This document shows, in pieces, positions 23,501-31,392 of a stretch of 64,000 bases of DNA. Location of the stretch: the NCBI GenBank assembly GCA_934654775.1, contig CAKUGR010000003.1:62001-126000 (forward strand), read 5' to 3'. Position 1 is the stretch's first letter. Every line of letters starts with the position of its first letter. This stretch comes from an uncultured Collinsella sp. (GTDB lineage Bacteria; Actinomycetota; Coriobacteriia; Coriobacteriales; Coriobacteriaceae). The position numbers and the translations under genes were made by a program. Under the pieces are notes generated by a model. The model did not search any database and was not told the origin of the DNA. It worked only from the letters and a program-made list of their open reading frames with translations.

Positions 23501-24532
23501 ATGGCACTGTTCAAGCGAAACGACAACAAAGATAAAGCTGCCGAGGATCTGGCCGAGGATCAGCCCCGCAAGCCCAAGCCCAAGCGCGAAAAGCGCGGCG
23601 TGGTGCGCATCGAGGAGCTGGAGCAGGCCCTGGCCGACCAGGACCTCGACGACATCGACCCCGACGCCGTCGTCTCCATGTACATGCCCAAGCGCCGCAT
23701 GGAGCGCATCGGCGCGGCGCTGCTGCGCATGGACAAGCTGCAAAAGGCCCTCGTGGTGCTGGCGCTTGCCTTCGGCGTGCTGTTTGCCCTGTCGTTTATG
23801 CAGGAAAACATGGGCAACTTCACCATCAACCTCAACCGCCTGGAGCTCTTCCGCCGCGGTGTGGCCATTGCCGACAACGGTGACTTTAACAACGCCACCG
23901 CGCGCCTGGCGGCCGACGCCTTGGACAACGGCACCAATATCGCTGCCGAGGACCTGCCCGACAACCTGGACGATATCGACGGCAGCCACAACGGTAAGAA
24001 CTACGTGGCGTACACCTTCTATATCCGCAACGCCGGCAAGACCGATCTGGGCTACAGCGCCAAGCTTAAGGTGGTCAGCGCCAGCAAGGGCGTGGAGAAG
24101 GCCGCGCGCGTGAGGGTGTATCGCAATGGCGAGCCTACGACCTATGCGGCGGCAGCGACAGACGGCAACCCCGAGCCCAACACCGAACCGTTTGCGTCAA
24201 AAGATGTAGTGACGACCATCAGCCACAAGAACTTCCGCGTGGGCGATGTGGACAAGTACACCGTGGTCATTTGGCTGGACGGTGACGATCCGGAGTGCGT
24301 GGACAAGATCATCGGCGGCGCGGTGGAGTTCGGCTTCGATTTCGATTCGTCCGAGACCGACGACACGAGCCTGTTCATTAAGTTCGTGCAGGATATTGCC
24401 GATACCCTCACCGGCAACGACCCCATTAGCGCAAGCGGCAACGAGGCGCCAGATTACTACAAGGAACACAACGTGACCTGGAGTAACCGCCGCAACCAAA
24501 AGAACTCGCCCGCGGGGGACGAGGATAACTAG
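23501..24532 (+). CDS. Membrane-anchored camelysin/TasA-like protein, unknown function
   Basis: Not a recognised named family; 343 residues. The charged cytoplasmic part (1-75; repeated Lys/Glu, then IEELEQALADQDLDDIDPDA) is followed by one membrane helix (about 84-104). An extracellular domain of about 230 residues follows. Near its end is VVIWLDGDDPECVD, matching the (W/Y)-(L/M)-(E/D)-G-x-D-x-x-C signature of the secreted SipW-type proteins at 26356, 33302, 34198 and 36037. It lacks the A-T-(Y/F)-A-W-F cleavage signal of those proteins, so it may be an uncleaved anchor or base for them. It is co-transcribed with the PilZ gene. A GC-rich hairpin terminator follows. Confidence 0.6.
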   Translation: MALFKRNDNKDKAAEDLAEDQPRKPKPKREKRGVVRIEELEQALADQDLDDIDPDAVVSMYMPKRRMERIGAALLRMDKLQKALVVLALAFGVLFALSFMQENMGNFTINLNRLELFRRGVAIADNGDFNNATARLAADALDNGTNIAAEDLPDNLDDIDGSHNGKNYVAYTFYIRNAGKTDLGYSAKLKVVSASKGVEKAARVRVYRNGEPTTYAAAATDGNPEPNTEPFASKDVVTTISHKNFRVGDVDKYTVVIWLDGDDPECVDKIIGGAVEFGFDFDSSETDDTSLFIKFVQDIADTLTGNDPISASGNEAPDYYKEHNVTWSNRRNQKNSPAGDEDN

Positions 24533-24542
24533 AACAAAGAAG

Positions 24543-24577
24543 TGCCGGGCCGGGATCGATTCCCGCCCGGCGCTTTT
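24543..24577 (+). terminator. Terminator between convergent genes
   Basis: GCCGGGCCGGG pairs with CCCGCCCGGC around an ATCGATT loop and is followed by GCTTTTGTT. On the other strand A-rich sequence (AACAAAG) gives only a weak T-run, so it serves mainly the + strand gene. Confidence 0.75.
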
Positions 24578-24578
24578 G

Positions 24579-25088
24579 TTATGCCGAGGTTTTGTCGCCG
24601 GCGGTGGAAGCTGCTGAGGTTTCGCCCAGCAAGAACACCCGCAGGGCGAGCTTGATCGCATAGCCCGGTTTGACCTCGGTCACGTTGCCCATGCGCTCGC
24701 CGAGGTCGCTGCAATAGGCGTAAACGTCGCGGATCAGGTCCGCGCCCGAGAGGGTGAACATGTAGCCCGCGTCCGAAAGTGCGTTGGGCACCGCGGGCAG
24801 CCCGGCAGCCTGGCAAAAGCTGGCAAGATCGGGAGCCATGGCGGCTGCGTAGTCAATCGCGTGCCCGTTATTCAGTGCGGTCTGCTCCTGCTCACGGGTG
24901 TACGACAGCGCCGCCGCCAGCACAAAGCTAGGCGTGGGCGCATTGACGTCGTCGGTGGTGGCGACGAGCTTGCCGGCCGCCTGCGTGACCAGCCAGGCGA
25001 CCTCGCGCTGGCAGCGGACGGCCTTGCGCGTCACCGGTTTAATGGAGCCGGAAGAAACGCTTCCTTTAGGTTGAGCGGCAGCAGCCAT
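24579..25088 (-). CDS. Hypothetical protein
   Basis: Unrecognised protein of 169 residues with no membrane helix or signal peptide. The N-terminal 20 residues are Ala/Ser/Lys-rich and probably disordered. The rest looks mostly alpha-helical, with three Cys (CQREVAW, FCQAAG, YCSDLG) not arranged as a zinc site. A perfect AGGAGG ribosome binding site precedes the ATG at 25088, supporting that it is real. It converges on the PilZ operon. Confidence 0.6.
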   Translation of the reverse strand: MAAAAQPKGSVSSGSIKPVTRKAVRCQREVAWLVTQAAGKLVATTDDVNAPTPSFVLAAALSYTREQEQTALNNGHAIDYAAAMAPDLASFCQAAGLPAVPNALSDAGYMFTLSGADLIRDVYAYCSDLGERMGNVTEVKPGYAIKLALRVFLLGETSAASTAGDKTSA

Positions 25089-25475
25089 GGGATCCTCCTG
25101 GCAAATAGCCTGTCAAGCAGGCAGAAATTACACGTGCTACATCAGTATAGCGAGGGGGAGGGCCCGGGGCGAAGCGCGGTGGGGGAGAGCGCGTACGCTG
25201 GCGCGCAACTGTGACCGCAAGTCTTAAGGCGGACTTATGGCATCGCTAAAACGCGCGTTAAAAAAGGGCGAACGGCGTTTACATAACCCAAGGTAGACCG
25301 TTGAATCAATTGGATTATCAGGTCGCGAAAACTCATAAGGAAATCGTAAGAATTATGGTATTCTCAAACCCATGTTTTTAAGGATGGGCAAGCAACATCC
25401 AACACGAAAGCGCGGGCTCCCCTTCCGGGCTTCTCGAGGGTCATCTGGGACGAATGGGGAAAGAAAGGGGTCCGT
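25089..25475 (+). promoter_or_regulatory. Intergenic promoter/leader of the SipW-type gene pair
   Basis: The second half is markedly AT-rich compared with its surroundings. GGTATTCT gives a -10-like TATTCT at 25359-25364, leaving a leader of about 100 nt. The leader has a small hairpin (CCAT...ATGG, 25370-25387) and a GGGAAAGAAAGGGG purine run before the ATG at 25476. I recognise no known riboswitch, including c-di-GMP classes, although the neighbouring PilZ gene makes one worth testing. Confidence 0.45.
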
Positions 25476-26273
25476 ATGGATACCAAGGCATTAAAGAAGC
25501 AGATGGGCGCCGCCATCGCCATGGTGCTCGTGGCAGCCGTAGCCCTCGGCTCCGCCACCTTCGCATGGTTTGTGACGAACAACAAGGTCGACGCCACCAC
25601 GAGCACGATCTCCGCTCAGTCGAACGCCGCGTTCATGACCATCACGAATGGTACGACGGGCGCAAGTGGGGTTGATACCACTACAGTCACTACTAATGTC
25701 GAGAAGAAAGCTCTCTTCCCCGCGACCTACGGCGAGGAGGCCGGTGCCACTAAGGGACAGTGGATGACTGGTTTCGGTAAGGATCTTGATGATGGTACGC
25801 TTAATAGTGTACTCGAGCTTTGCAAGGATCCGAAAAATGCCGAAACCGCTGGATCTACTGTTGCAGCAGTGAAGGGCAGCTATGCGCTTCAGCAGGACTA
25901 CAACATCAGCTCTAAGGGTCAGAATCTGACTAATCTCGAAGTTGATAAAGTCGAAGTTGCCAAGAATGCAGCGTCAAACTCTGAGCTCATGAAGGCCTTG
26001 CGCGTGCTGGTTACGAACGAGAGCGGGAACACTTGGGTAGTATACGGACAGAAGGCGAACTCGACTGAGTTCGAGGTTAAGCTTACTTCTGCCGATCAGA
26101 ATGCCGCTGTAACTCTTGGCGATATCACCGCTGGTCAGGATACTGCAGTCCATGTTTACCTTTACTACGAGGGTAAGGATGCTGTAGTTAAAACCACGAA
26201 TCTTGAGAATAACCTGTTGACCGATACTGCAAAGATGACGGTTTTCTTTAAGGCTGCGGCAGCCAACAAATAG
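25476..26273 (+). CDS. SipW-dependent-type secreted protein (camelysin/TasA-like)
   Basis: Exported protein of 265 residues. A basic start (MDTKALKKQ) and one hydrophobic helix (residues 10-28) end in ATFAWFVTNNKVDA, the signal typical of proteins cut by SipW-like ER-type signal peptidases. The rest is a Ser/Thr/Asn/Ala-rich beta-type domain. The C-terminal signature of its relatives is degenerate here (YLYYEGKDAVVK, no Cys). From about base 25670 to 26270 the GC content and codon use are visibly lower than in neighbours, suggesting recent replacement or diversification of the exposed part. It is followed by a related gene after 82 bp. Fibre subunit or surface antigen are possible roles. Confidence 0.72.
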   Translation: MDTKALKKQMGAAIAMVLVAAVALGSATFAWFVTNNKVDATTSTISAQSNAAFMTITNGTTGASGVDTTTVTTNVEKKALFPATYGEEAGATKGQWMTGFGKDLDDGTLNSVLELCKDPKNAETAGSTVAAVKGSYALQQDYNISSKGQNLTNLEVDKVEVAKNAASNSELMKALRVLVTNESGNTWVVYGQKANSTEFEVKLTSADQNAAVTLGDITAGQDTAVHVYLYYEGKDAVVKTTNLENNLLTDTAKMTVFFKAAAANK

Positions 26274-26355
26274 TCTGTGTTTGTACGCTGGCTTAAGAGG
26301 GCAGGTTCCCAGCCCGGGATCCTGCCCTTTTCCTTAACGAAGGGAGGCGACGGGT

Positions 26356-27306
26356 ATGCACGATTCAGTAAAGAGGCTCAAGGTTCAGCTTGTTGGGGCA
26401 GCGTTGACCGTCGTCGTCTCGGCGGTAGCGCTTTCTGCGACCACATATGCGTGGTTTGCTGCGAACAATAGAGTTCACGCCAATACGAGTACTATCTCCG
26501 CTCAAGCGAATGGCATGGTGCTCCAAATCGTTGAGGGCGACACGCCCGACCATGGCTCCGACACCTCCACGGTCGCTTCCGCAACCGGTCACGAGATTAG
26601 CCCGTCGTCGACGAACGATGCCAAAAACTGGTATGTTCCCCAAGACTGGCAAGGCGTTAATGTGAGTACCTATCAAAAGGTCGAAACATCCATTTCGGGT
26701 GAGGCTCCCGGCAAGTACACCATTCAGGGCAACGATTACTATGCATTCACCGCTGCGAATTACACGCTGTATACCGTGGCGAACACGGGCGTTGCCGATG
26801 TGTATTTGGACGCGAGCAACGGCTCGCCCATTACGATCACGCAGCATGGCGGCACGCAGAAATGGTTCGACAAAATCAAAGGCAGCCTGCGCGTGGGCAT
26901 TGTGATCAACGGCGAGCTGCGCGTTGTCTATGCGCCAACCGCTCCCTCGACAACCGATAAGGGTAACGACGTGATTACCGTTGCGGGTTGGTCGCGCGTC
27001 GACTCTGAATCTCTGAACAAGGTTGTTGCTCCTACGTATTTGCACCTTTCTGGCACCGATTCACTCGATCAAAACGGCGATAACTGGGGTGCTACGAAAG
27101 CGGGCGAAGTCTATATTAAGCCGAGTGGCAATGCACAAAAGGTCGCTTCGGGTGTCGGTTACAACGGCACGAACATGAAGATTGTCATCTGGATGGAAGG
27201 CACCGACTCAGACTGCCAAAACTGGTCCGAGCAGGGCAAGAACACCACCGCTCCGACCTTTGACGTAACGGTCAGCTTGGTCGGTATCGTGCCGGACGGT
27301 AAGTAA
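26356..27306 (+). CDS. SipW-dependent-type secreted protein (camelysin/TasA-like)
   Basis: Second secreted member of the pair, 316 residues. The signal region (about 10-35) ends in ATTYAWFAANNRVHA. Residues following it, TSTISAQANGMVLQI, match the paralogue at 25476 (TSTISAQSNAAFMTI), so the first mature strand is conserved. Near the C-terminus is IVIWMEGTDSDCQN, the shared signature. A final VSLVGIVP strand ends the fold. GGGAGG lies upstream of the ATG. No sortase motif or second membrane anchor is visible. Likely a surface or fibre protein processed by a peptidase encoded elsewhere, for example at 36886 or 41575. Confidence 0.75.
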   Translation: MHDSVKRLKVQLVGAALTVVVSAVALSATTYAWFAANNRVHANTSTISAQANGMVLQIVEGDTPDHGSDTSTVASATGHEISPSSTNDAKNWYVPQDWQGVNVSTYQKVETSISGEAPGKYTIQGNDYYAFTAANYTLYTVANTGVADVYLDASNGSPITITQHGGTQKWFDKIKGSLRVGIVINGELRVVYAPTAPSTTDKGNDVITVAGWSRVDSESLNKVVAPTYLHLSGTDSLDQNGDNWGATKAGEVYIKPSGNAQKVASGVGYNGTNMKIVIWMEGTDSDCQNWSEQGKNTTAPTFDVTVSLVGIVPDGK

Positions 27307-27330
27307 TCCTAAGTTTTCGAAAGTTAAATA

Positions 27331-27367
27331 ACGAGGGCCAGTTCAATTAAGAACTAGCCCTCGTTTT
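27331..27367 (+). terminator. Terminator of the SipW-type gene pair
   Basis: ACGAGGGCCAGTTC pairs with GAACTAGCCCTCGT (one mismatch) around an AATTAA loop, followed by TTTTG. A-rich sequence on the left gives some terminator character on the minus strand as well. Confidence 0.8.
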
Positions 27368-27389
27368 GTTTATGCCAAAGGCGGCTTGA

Positions 27390-28652
27390 TTACAGCCCGT
27401 ACACCTCAACCATGGCCTCGCCGATGCGGTGGGGTATGCCGGTGACGAGTGCGTTGCCCATGCAGAAAGCTCGATGGCCGTCGGTCATGCCGGTATCCGT
27501 CCAGCCCTTCGGGAATCCCTGGAGCTGATCGAGCTCGTCAGGAACGAGACGGCGGAAACGACCATCCGGGCACTCGATGACGTGCTTAAAGCGGCTGGCT
27601 CCCGTGCCGCCTTCTCCCGTGAGGATGGTGCGGCTCGGTTTGTCGATAGCATCCGGGAAGCTCATGGCTCCCTCGGAATACGTGTACGTAAAGCCCGTCT
27701 TTTTATTGGTGCGCTCTTCGCGCTTGCTGCCCTTGAGGTAGCGCCAATCGGGGAGCTTCTCGTCGGAGATATAGAACTGTTCCGGAACAGCCGCCTCGTC
27801 GACAAGCACATCGCCAAGCACGCGGCGCTCGCCGTGATAATTCTCAGCGAAGTCGCAGGTCAAAACATGGCAGCCTTGCATGACTCCGGCGTTCTTGAAT
27901 TGGGAGGTCTTTTGACCAACGCCAAAGCGAGTCGAGTTCTCGTAAGGATCGGGCAGGACATCGAGTTCGGCCATTTCGTCAGGATAGATGGCGGGGAAGG
28001 CCTTCGCCATGACGCCGTTGCGCATGCGGTCAGCAAGATCGACCTTGCCGGCGTTCTTCTCGCAGAAGATGTAAACGCGCTTGCGGCGCTGGGGGAAGCC
28101 GTATTCCGCGGAATTGACCACGCGCCATTCGACGGTGTAATCGAGGTCGGCGAGGCAGCTCAGAATGATGGCGAAGTCGCGACCACGCTGAGACGCGGGC
28201 GACTTAAGCAGGCGGTCAACATTCTCAAAGAGACCGAAGCGCGGCTTTTTCATCTCGAGGAAATGATAGATGTCCCACCAAAGGACACCCTTCTTGCCCT
28301 CAATGCCATGCGCCTGATTGAGCGGTCGAGCGACGGAGTAATCCTGGCAAGGGAAGCCACCGACGACCATTTGCACGTCGGGGATTTCAATCTCGCCGGC
28401 TTCAGCCTGCTCAAGGACCTTATTAATGTCCTCGTTGACAACGGAATCCACGCCAAAGCGATCCATATAGCAACGCGCTGCGAACTGGCGGGACTTGGTT
28501 CCGGGCGGCTCCCACTGGTTGGCCCAGATGGTATGGAAGGGGCCGGCGGGCTTCATGTAAAACTCGGGATGGCGCGGGTCGGCGTAGCCTTCGAGACCCA
28601 GACGAAATCCGCCGACGCCCGCAAAAAGCTCGGCAATGTTAATCTCAGACAC
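27390..28652 (-). CDS. DNA cytosine-5 methyltransferase of a Sau3AI-type R-M system
   Basis: Transfers methyl from SAM to C5 of cytosine in the system's recognition site, 420 residues. Motif I ELFAGVGGFRLGLEG is at the start, the catalytic Cys is in GGFPCQDYS (motif IV), ENVDR is motif VI, QRRKRVYI motif VIII and GNALVTGIPHRIGEAM motif X. The start is a GTG at 28652 with GGAGAAAC upstream; the longer frame to 28808 overlaps the promoter area and the divergent gene. It is divergent from a Sau3AI/MutH-like endonuclease (28794), whose relatives cut GATC. The target is thus probably the C of GATC. Assigning GATC is inference from the partner's family. Confidence 0.9.
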   Translation of the reverse strand: MSEINIAELFAGVGGFRLGLEGYADPRHPEFYMKPAGPFHTIWANQWEPPGTKSRQFAARCYMDRFGVDSVVNEDINKVLEQAEAGEIEIPDVQMVVGGFPCQDYSVARPLNQAHGIEGKKGVLWWDIYHFLEMKKPRFGLFENVDRLLKSPASQRGRDFAIILSCLADLDYTVEWRVVNSAEYGFPQRRKRVYIFCEKNAGKVDLADRMRNGVMAKAFPAIYPDEMAELDVLPDPYENSTRFGVGQKTSQFKNAGVMQGCHVLTCDFAENYHGERRVLGDVLVDEAAVPEQFYISDEKLPDWRYLKGSKREERTNKKTGFTYTYSEGAMSFPDAIDKPSRTILTGEGGTGASRFKHVIECPDGRFRRLVPDELDQLQGFPKGWTDTGMTDGHRAFCMGNALVTGIPHRIGEAMVEVYGL

Positions 28653-28793
28653 GTTTCTCCAATCGCTGCTGTGTCCGTTTATGGTGCTCACAACAATAAC
28701 CGATCGAGCGGACAAGATCAAGACCTCAATTTCATGGAGGAAAACGCTGCCCTGAACTACCATGGGTTTAACTGTGATGTTCGGAGGCCCCCC
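28653..28793. promoter_or_regulatory. Divergent promoter region of the R-M system
   Basis: 141 bp between the two start codons must hold both promoters. AT-richer sequence with CAACAATAACC and a CGGAGG ribosome binding site before the endonuclease ATG are visible. No separate controller (C) protein gene was found. Confidence 0.5.
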
Positions 28794-30299
28794 ATGTCCA
28801 AGAAACACCTCGATTTCAAGCGCATGCTTGACGATACTGATTTCTCTGACCCCTCAAGCATCGAACGCTATGCCGCCAATCTCGATGGTATGACGTTTCG
28901 CGATATCCTCGAGCTCGGCATTGCGCCAGAGGGGGAGAGCGCGCCCAAGGACTTTGGGTCCAAGAAGTACAAGGGCGGCATGGGCAATCTTATCGAGGAG
29001 CGTTACTTTGGCTACAAGGCTAACAGCGATGACCGACCAGATTTTCCCGAGGCGGGCGTCGAGCTCAAGGCTACGTGCTTTGATGTGCTCAAGGACGGTC
29101 GCAAGTCTGCCGGCGAACGCCTCGTTCTGACGATGATCCCTTACGACCGTCCTGTCTCGCTCGACTACGACAGCTCGCATCTCAAGACCAAGCTCAGCAA
29201 TATCCTGCTGATTTACTACGGCCGCGATCGTTCCATAGATAAATACGATCAACGCATCGAGCGTGCGGTCATGGTCCGTCTGCCCGAAGAGGACATGAAG
29301 ATTATTCGCGCCGACTACGAGAAGATCATTTCGTACATTCAGGATGGCCGCGCAGACGAGCTTTCGGAGGGCATGACTACCTACCTCGGTGCCTGCACGA
29401 AGGGTGCTACCGAGGCGACGATGTGGGCTGACCAGTACTACGAGTACTTCAATACCGATACGGGCGAGATTGAGCGCCGTCGTGCAAAGCGCCGGGCCTT
29501 CTCGCTTAAGCGCTCGTACATGGACTATGTGCTTCATACATATGTTCTTGGTGCCCCGCGCGTCGGCGAGAGCATCGTTCAGACTGGTGATGAGTCCATT
29601 GATTTCGAAAGCTACGTTACCGCGTTTATCGAGCGCCACTATGGCGAAACCGATCGTCAGATTGCGGAGCAGTACGGCTTGGAATACACGGGCAACAAGG
29701 CGCAGTGGACCACGCTTGTGTATCGCATGCTCGGCATTAAAAGCAATGCTGCCGAGGAGTTCGTTAAGGCAGGGATTAACGTTCGTGTTTGTCGCGTTAA
29801 CAAGAGAGGGCACATCGAGCAGGCAATGTCCTTCCCTCCGTTTGAATTTAAGCAGCTAATCAATGAGGACTGGGAGACGTCTCCTTTCCGTGCGCGCCTC
29901 GAGACCAGCCGTTTCTTCTTCGTCGTGTTCCATGAGGATCACGAGGGGGCGTGGCGCCTTGACCGCTGCTTATTCTGGGCGATGCCGGCAAACGAAATCG
30001 AAGGTCCCGCAAAGGCTTGCTGGGACGAGACGCGAAAGGTGATTCGTGAGGGCGTTAAGCTCAACTCGTATCGGGATGCGAGCGGAAAGCTCAAGGTGAC
30101 CAACAATCTGCCCGGTATGGCGGACAATCCGATTGTTCACGTCCGCCCGCATACCTCGAAAGCTGCGTATAGGTTCGCCGGCGGAACCGAAATCGGCGAT
30201 ATTGCTAGGAACGCCTACGAGCTGCCCGACGGACGCTGGATGACCAGGCAATCGTTCTGGTTCAACAAAGGCTACCTGGAGCACATTCTGGGATTGTAG
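28794..30299 (+). CDS. Sau3AI family type II restriction endonuclease
   Basis: Cuts DNA lacking the partner's methylation, 501 residues, the size of Sau3AI. It has two MutH-like domains, the first catalytic. The conserved catalytic set is visible as an upstream Glu (GGMGNLIEERYFGY), then DRPDFPEAGVELKA (D...ExK pattern, about residues 80-93). The C-terminal domain (about 290-500) carries the WETSPFRARLETSRFFFVVF segment typical of the second, DNA-looping MutH-like domain. CGGAGG lies 6 bp before the ATG at 28794; the very long frame extending upstream to 27429 is antisense to the methyltransferase. Sau3AI and relatives recognise GATC. Confidence 0.9.
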   Translation: MSKKHLDFKRMLDDTDFSDPSSIERYAANLDGMTFRDILELGIAPEGESAPKDFGSKKYKGGMGNLIEERYFGYKANSDDRPDFPEAGVELKATCFDVLKDGRKSAGERLVLTMIPYDRPVSLDYDSSHLKTKLSNILLIYYGRDRSIDKYDQRIERAVMVRLPEEDMKIIRADYEKIISYIQDGRADELSEGMTTYLGACTKGATEATMWADQYYEYFNTDTGEIERRRAKRRAFSLKRSYMDYVLHTYVLGAPRVGESIVQTGDESIDFESYVTAFIERHYGETDRQIAEQYGLEYTGNKAQWTTLVYRMLGIKSNAAEEFVKAGINVRVCRVNKRGHIEQAMSFPPFEFKQLINEDWETSPFRARLETSRFFFVVFHEDHEGAWRLDRCLFWAMPANEIEGPAKACWDETRKVIREGVKLNSYRDASGKLKVTNNLPGMADNPIVHVRPHTSKAAYRFAGGTEIGDIARNAYELPDGRWMTRQSFWFNKGYLEHILGL

Positions 30300-30355
30300 A
30301 CCCTCGAGCCTGCAACTCAACTACCTGCGCATACTCGATTTTCGAGGAAAACTGG

Positions 30356-30373
30356 ACTCGATTTTCGAGTTTT
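30356..30373 (+). terminator. Terminator after the Sau3AI-type gene
   Basis: CTCGATTTTCGAG followed by TTTTT. The same ACTCGATTTTCGAG word is repeated 24 bp upstream (30333-30346). Stem is only 4-5 bp, so strength is uncertain. Confidence 0.5.
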
Positions 30374-30376
30374 TGG

Positions 30377-31075
30377 CTACAGGTAAATCCCCTCGCACAG
30401 GCTCTTATGGAACTGGGTGTGATGGTCGCGGGCCCAGGTAAAGAGGGCCTGGTCAAAGTTGCCCTGGGTGGCGGGGATGCCATAGACGCCGGCGACCTCC
30501 ACGCGCACGAACTCCAGCGCGGGCAGCTTGTTGATGGCCGTGAGCGCAAACGGCGACGTGGGCTCCTCGAACAGGTAATGGCTGCCTTGCAGCGCGCCGC
30601 AGCCGGTGCACGTGCTGGCGAGCGACGTGGTCTTGGTGGTGCGCGACGTGACGGGCTTGTAGCCGCAGCGCTGACGCAGGTAGTCGCGGATCTCGGACGG
30701 TACGCAGCCCAGCGCGGGGACGATGGCCACGGCGTTGGCGCGGAAGGTGTCGATCGCGATGTGCCCCGCGTCGTCCATGGCGGGCGCATCGCCGGGCGCG
30801 GCTAAGCTGTCAGAATCCTCGGCCGCCAAATACGGAATGCCAAAGGCCGCGACCGTGGTCTGCTCATGGCACTTCCAGCATTCGCGCTTGCCCAGCACCA
30901 GGTAGATGTAGGGCGCGCTGGGGTCGGAGCGATCCACGCCGGGCAGCCACGCGGCAAAGGGCTCGGGGTTGACGCCATCGGGCACGTACCAGATCTTCTT
31001 GGCCCGGTCCCACTTGGCGCCCAGGGCCTTGGCCTCGTCTTTGTGCGAAAAGGGAACATCGAGCTCGGTGCGCAT
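30377..31075 (-). CDS. DUF5710-like zinc-ribbon protein
   Basis: Protein of 232 residues, function unknown. The N-terminal 45 residues (LDVPFSHKDEAKALGAKWD then KKIWYVPDG) match the DUF5710 module, found in DNA-processing proteins such as some primases and plasmid proteins. A Cys pair in CWKCHE and a second in CTGCG could bind zinc. The C-terminal part is helical and ends in a His-rich ARDHHTQFHKSL. The ATG at 31075 is preceded by AAAGGAG; the longer frame to 31114 is not supported. It lies beside the R-M genes on the opposite strand from the endonuclease, possibly as an independent accessory gene. Confidence 0.7.
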   Translation of the reverse strand: MRTELDVPFSHKDEAKALGAKWDRAKKIWYVPDGVNPEPFAAWLPGVDRSDPSAPYIYLVLGKRECWKCHEQTTVAAFGIPYLAAEDSDSLAAPGDAPAMDDAGHIAIDTFRANAVAIVPALGCVPSEIRDYLRQRCGYKPVTSRTTKTTSLASTCTGCGALQGSHYLFEEPTSPFALTAINKLPALEFVRVEVAGVYGIPATQGNFDQALFTWARDHHTQFHKSLCEGIYL

Positions 31076-31392
31076 GGCGGCTCCTTTGTGCGGCTTGCGG
31101 TGCATGTGTCCCAAGGATACCCCAGCGGTGGGCGTGTGGTCGCTGGGCGAGCACTATGGCCGCTCGAGAGGTCGCGGAGCATTTTGGCGAGGGCGCGCCG
31201 TCAAGCAAATGGTCAAGTAAATGGTCAGCTTTTGGTCAGCTGAGCGGCAACCTTGCCAAAAGCTTGACGGATTTGCGTTTAGACGTCGACGAATGAACAC
31301 TTTGGATGCGCTGCAGCAAAAAACCGCTGGTCGTTTACGGGAAACTTGTCAGGCTCGCGAGCCGCTGGTGACGTGCGTGCTATCTTCGCGCC
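31076..31392. other. Intergenic region with TTTTGGTCAGC repeat
   Basis: Contains the repeat element at 31198-31270. The ATG at 31393 has no ribosome binding site, but GCTATCTT at 31379-31386 is a -10-like box 6 bp before it, so the downstream message may be leaderless. Nothing else is recognised. Confidence 0.45.
31198..31270. repeat. TTTTGGTCAGC repeat cluster, copy 2
   Basis: CCGTCAAGC (31198-31206) and GCTTGACGG (31262-31270) form perfect 9-bp inverted ends. Between them are ATGGTCAGCTTTTGGTCAGC and CCTTGCCAAAA. The CCTTGCCA..AGCTTGACGG part is shared with copy 3 at 62473-62492. Confidence 0.65.

Noticed and set aside
27429..28793. Upstream extension of the Sau3AI-type gene (giving 956 codons)
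   Set aside because: The extension is antisense to the methyltransferase; the ATG at 28794 has CGGAGG and begins the family-like sequence.
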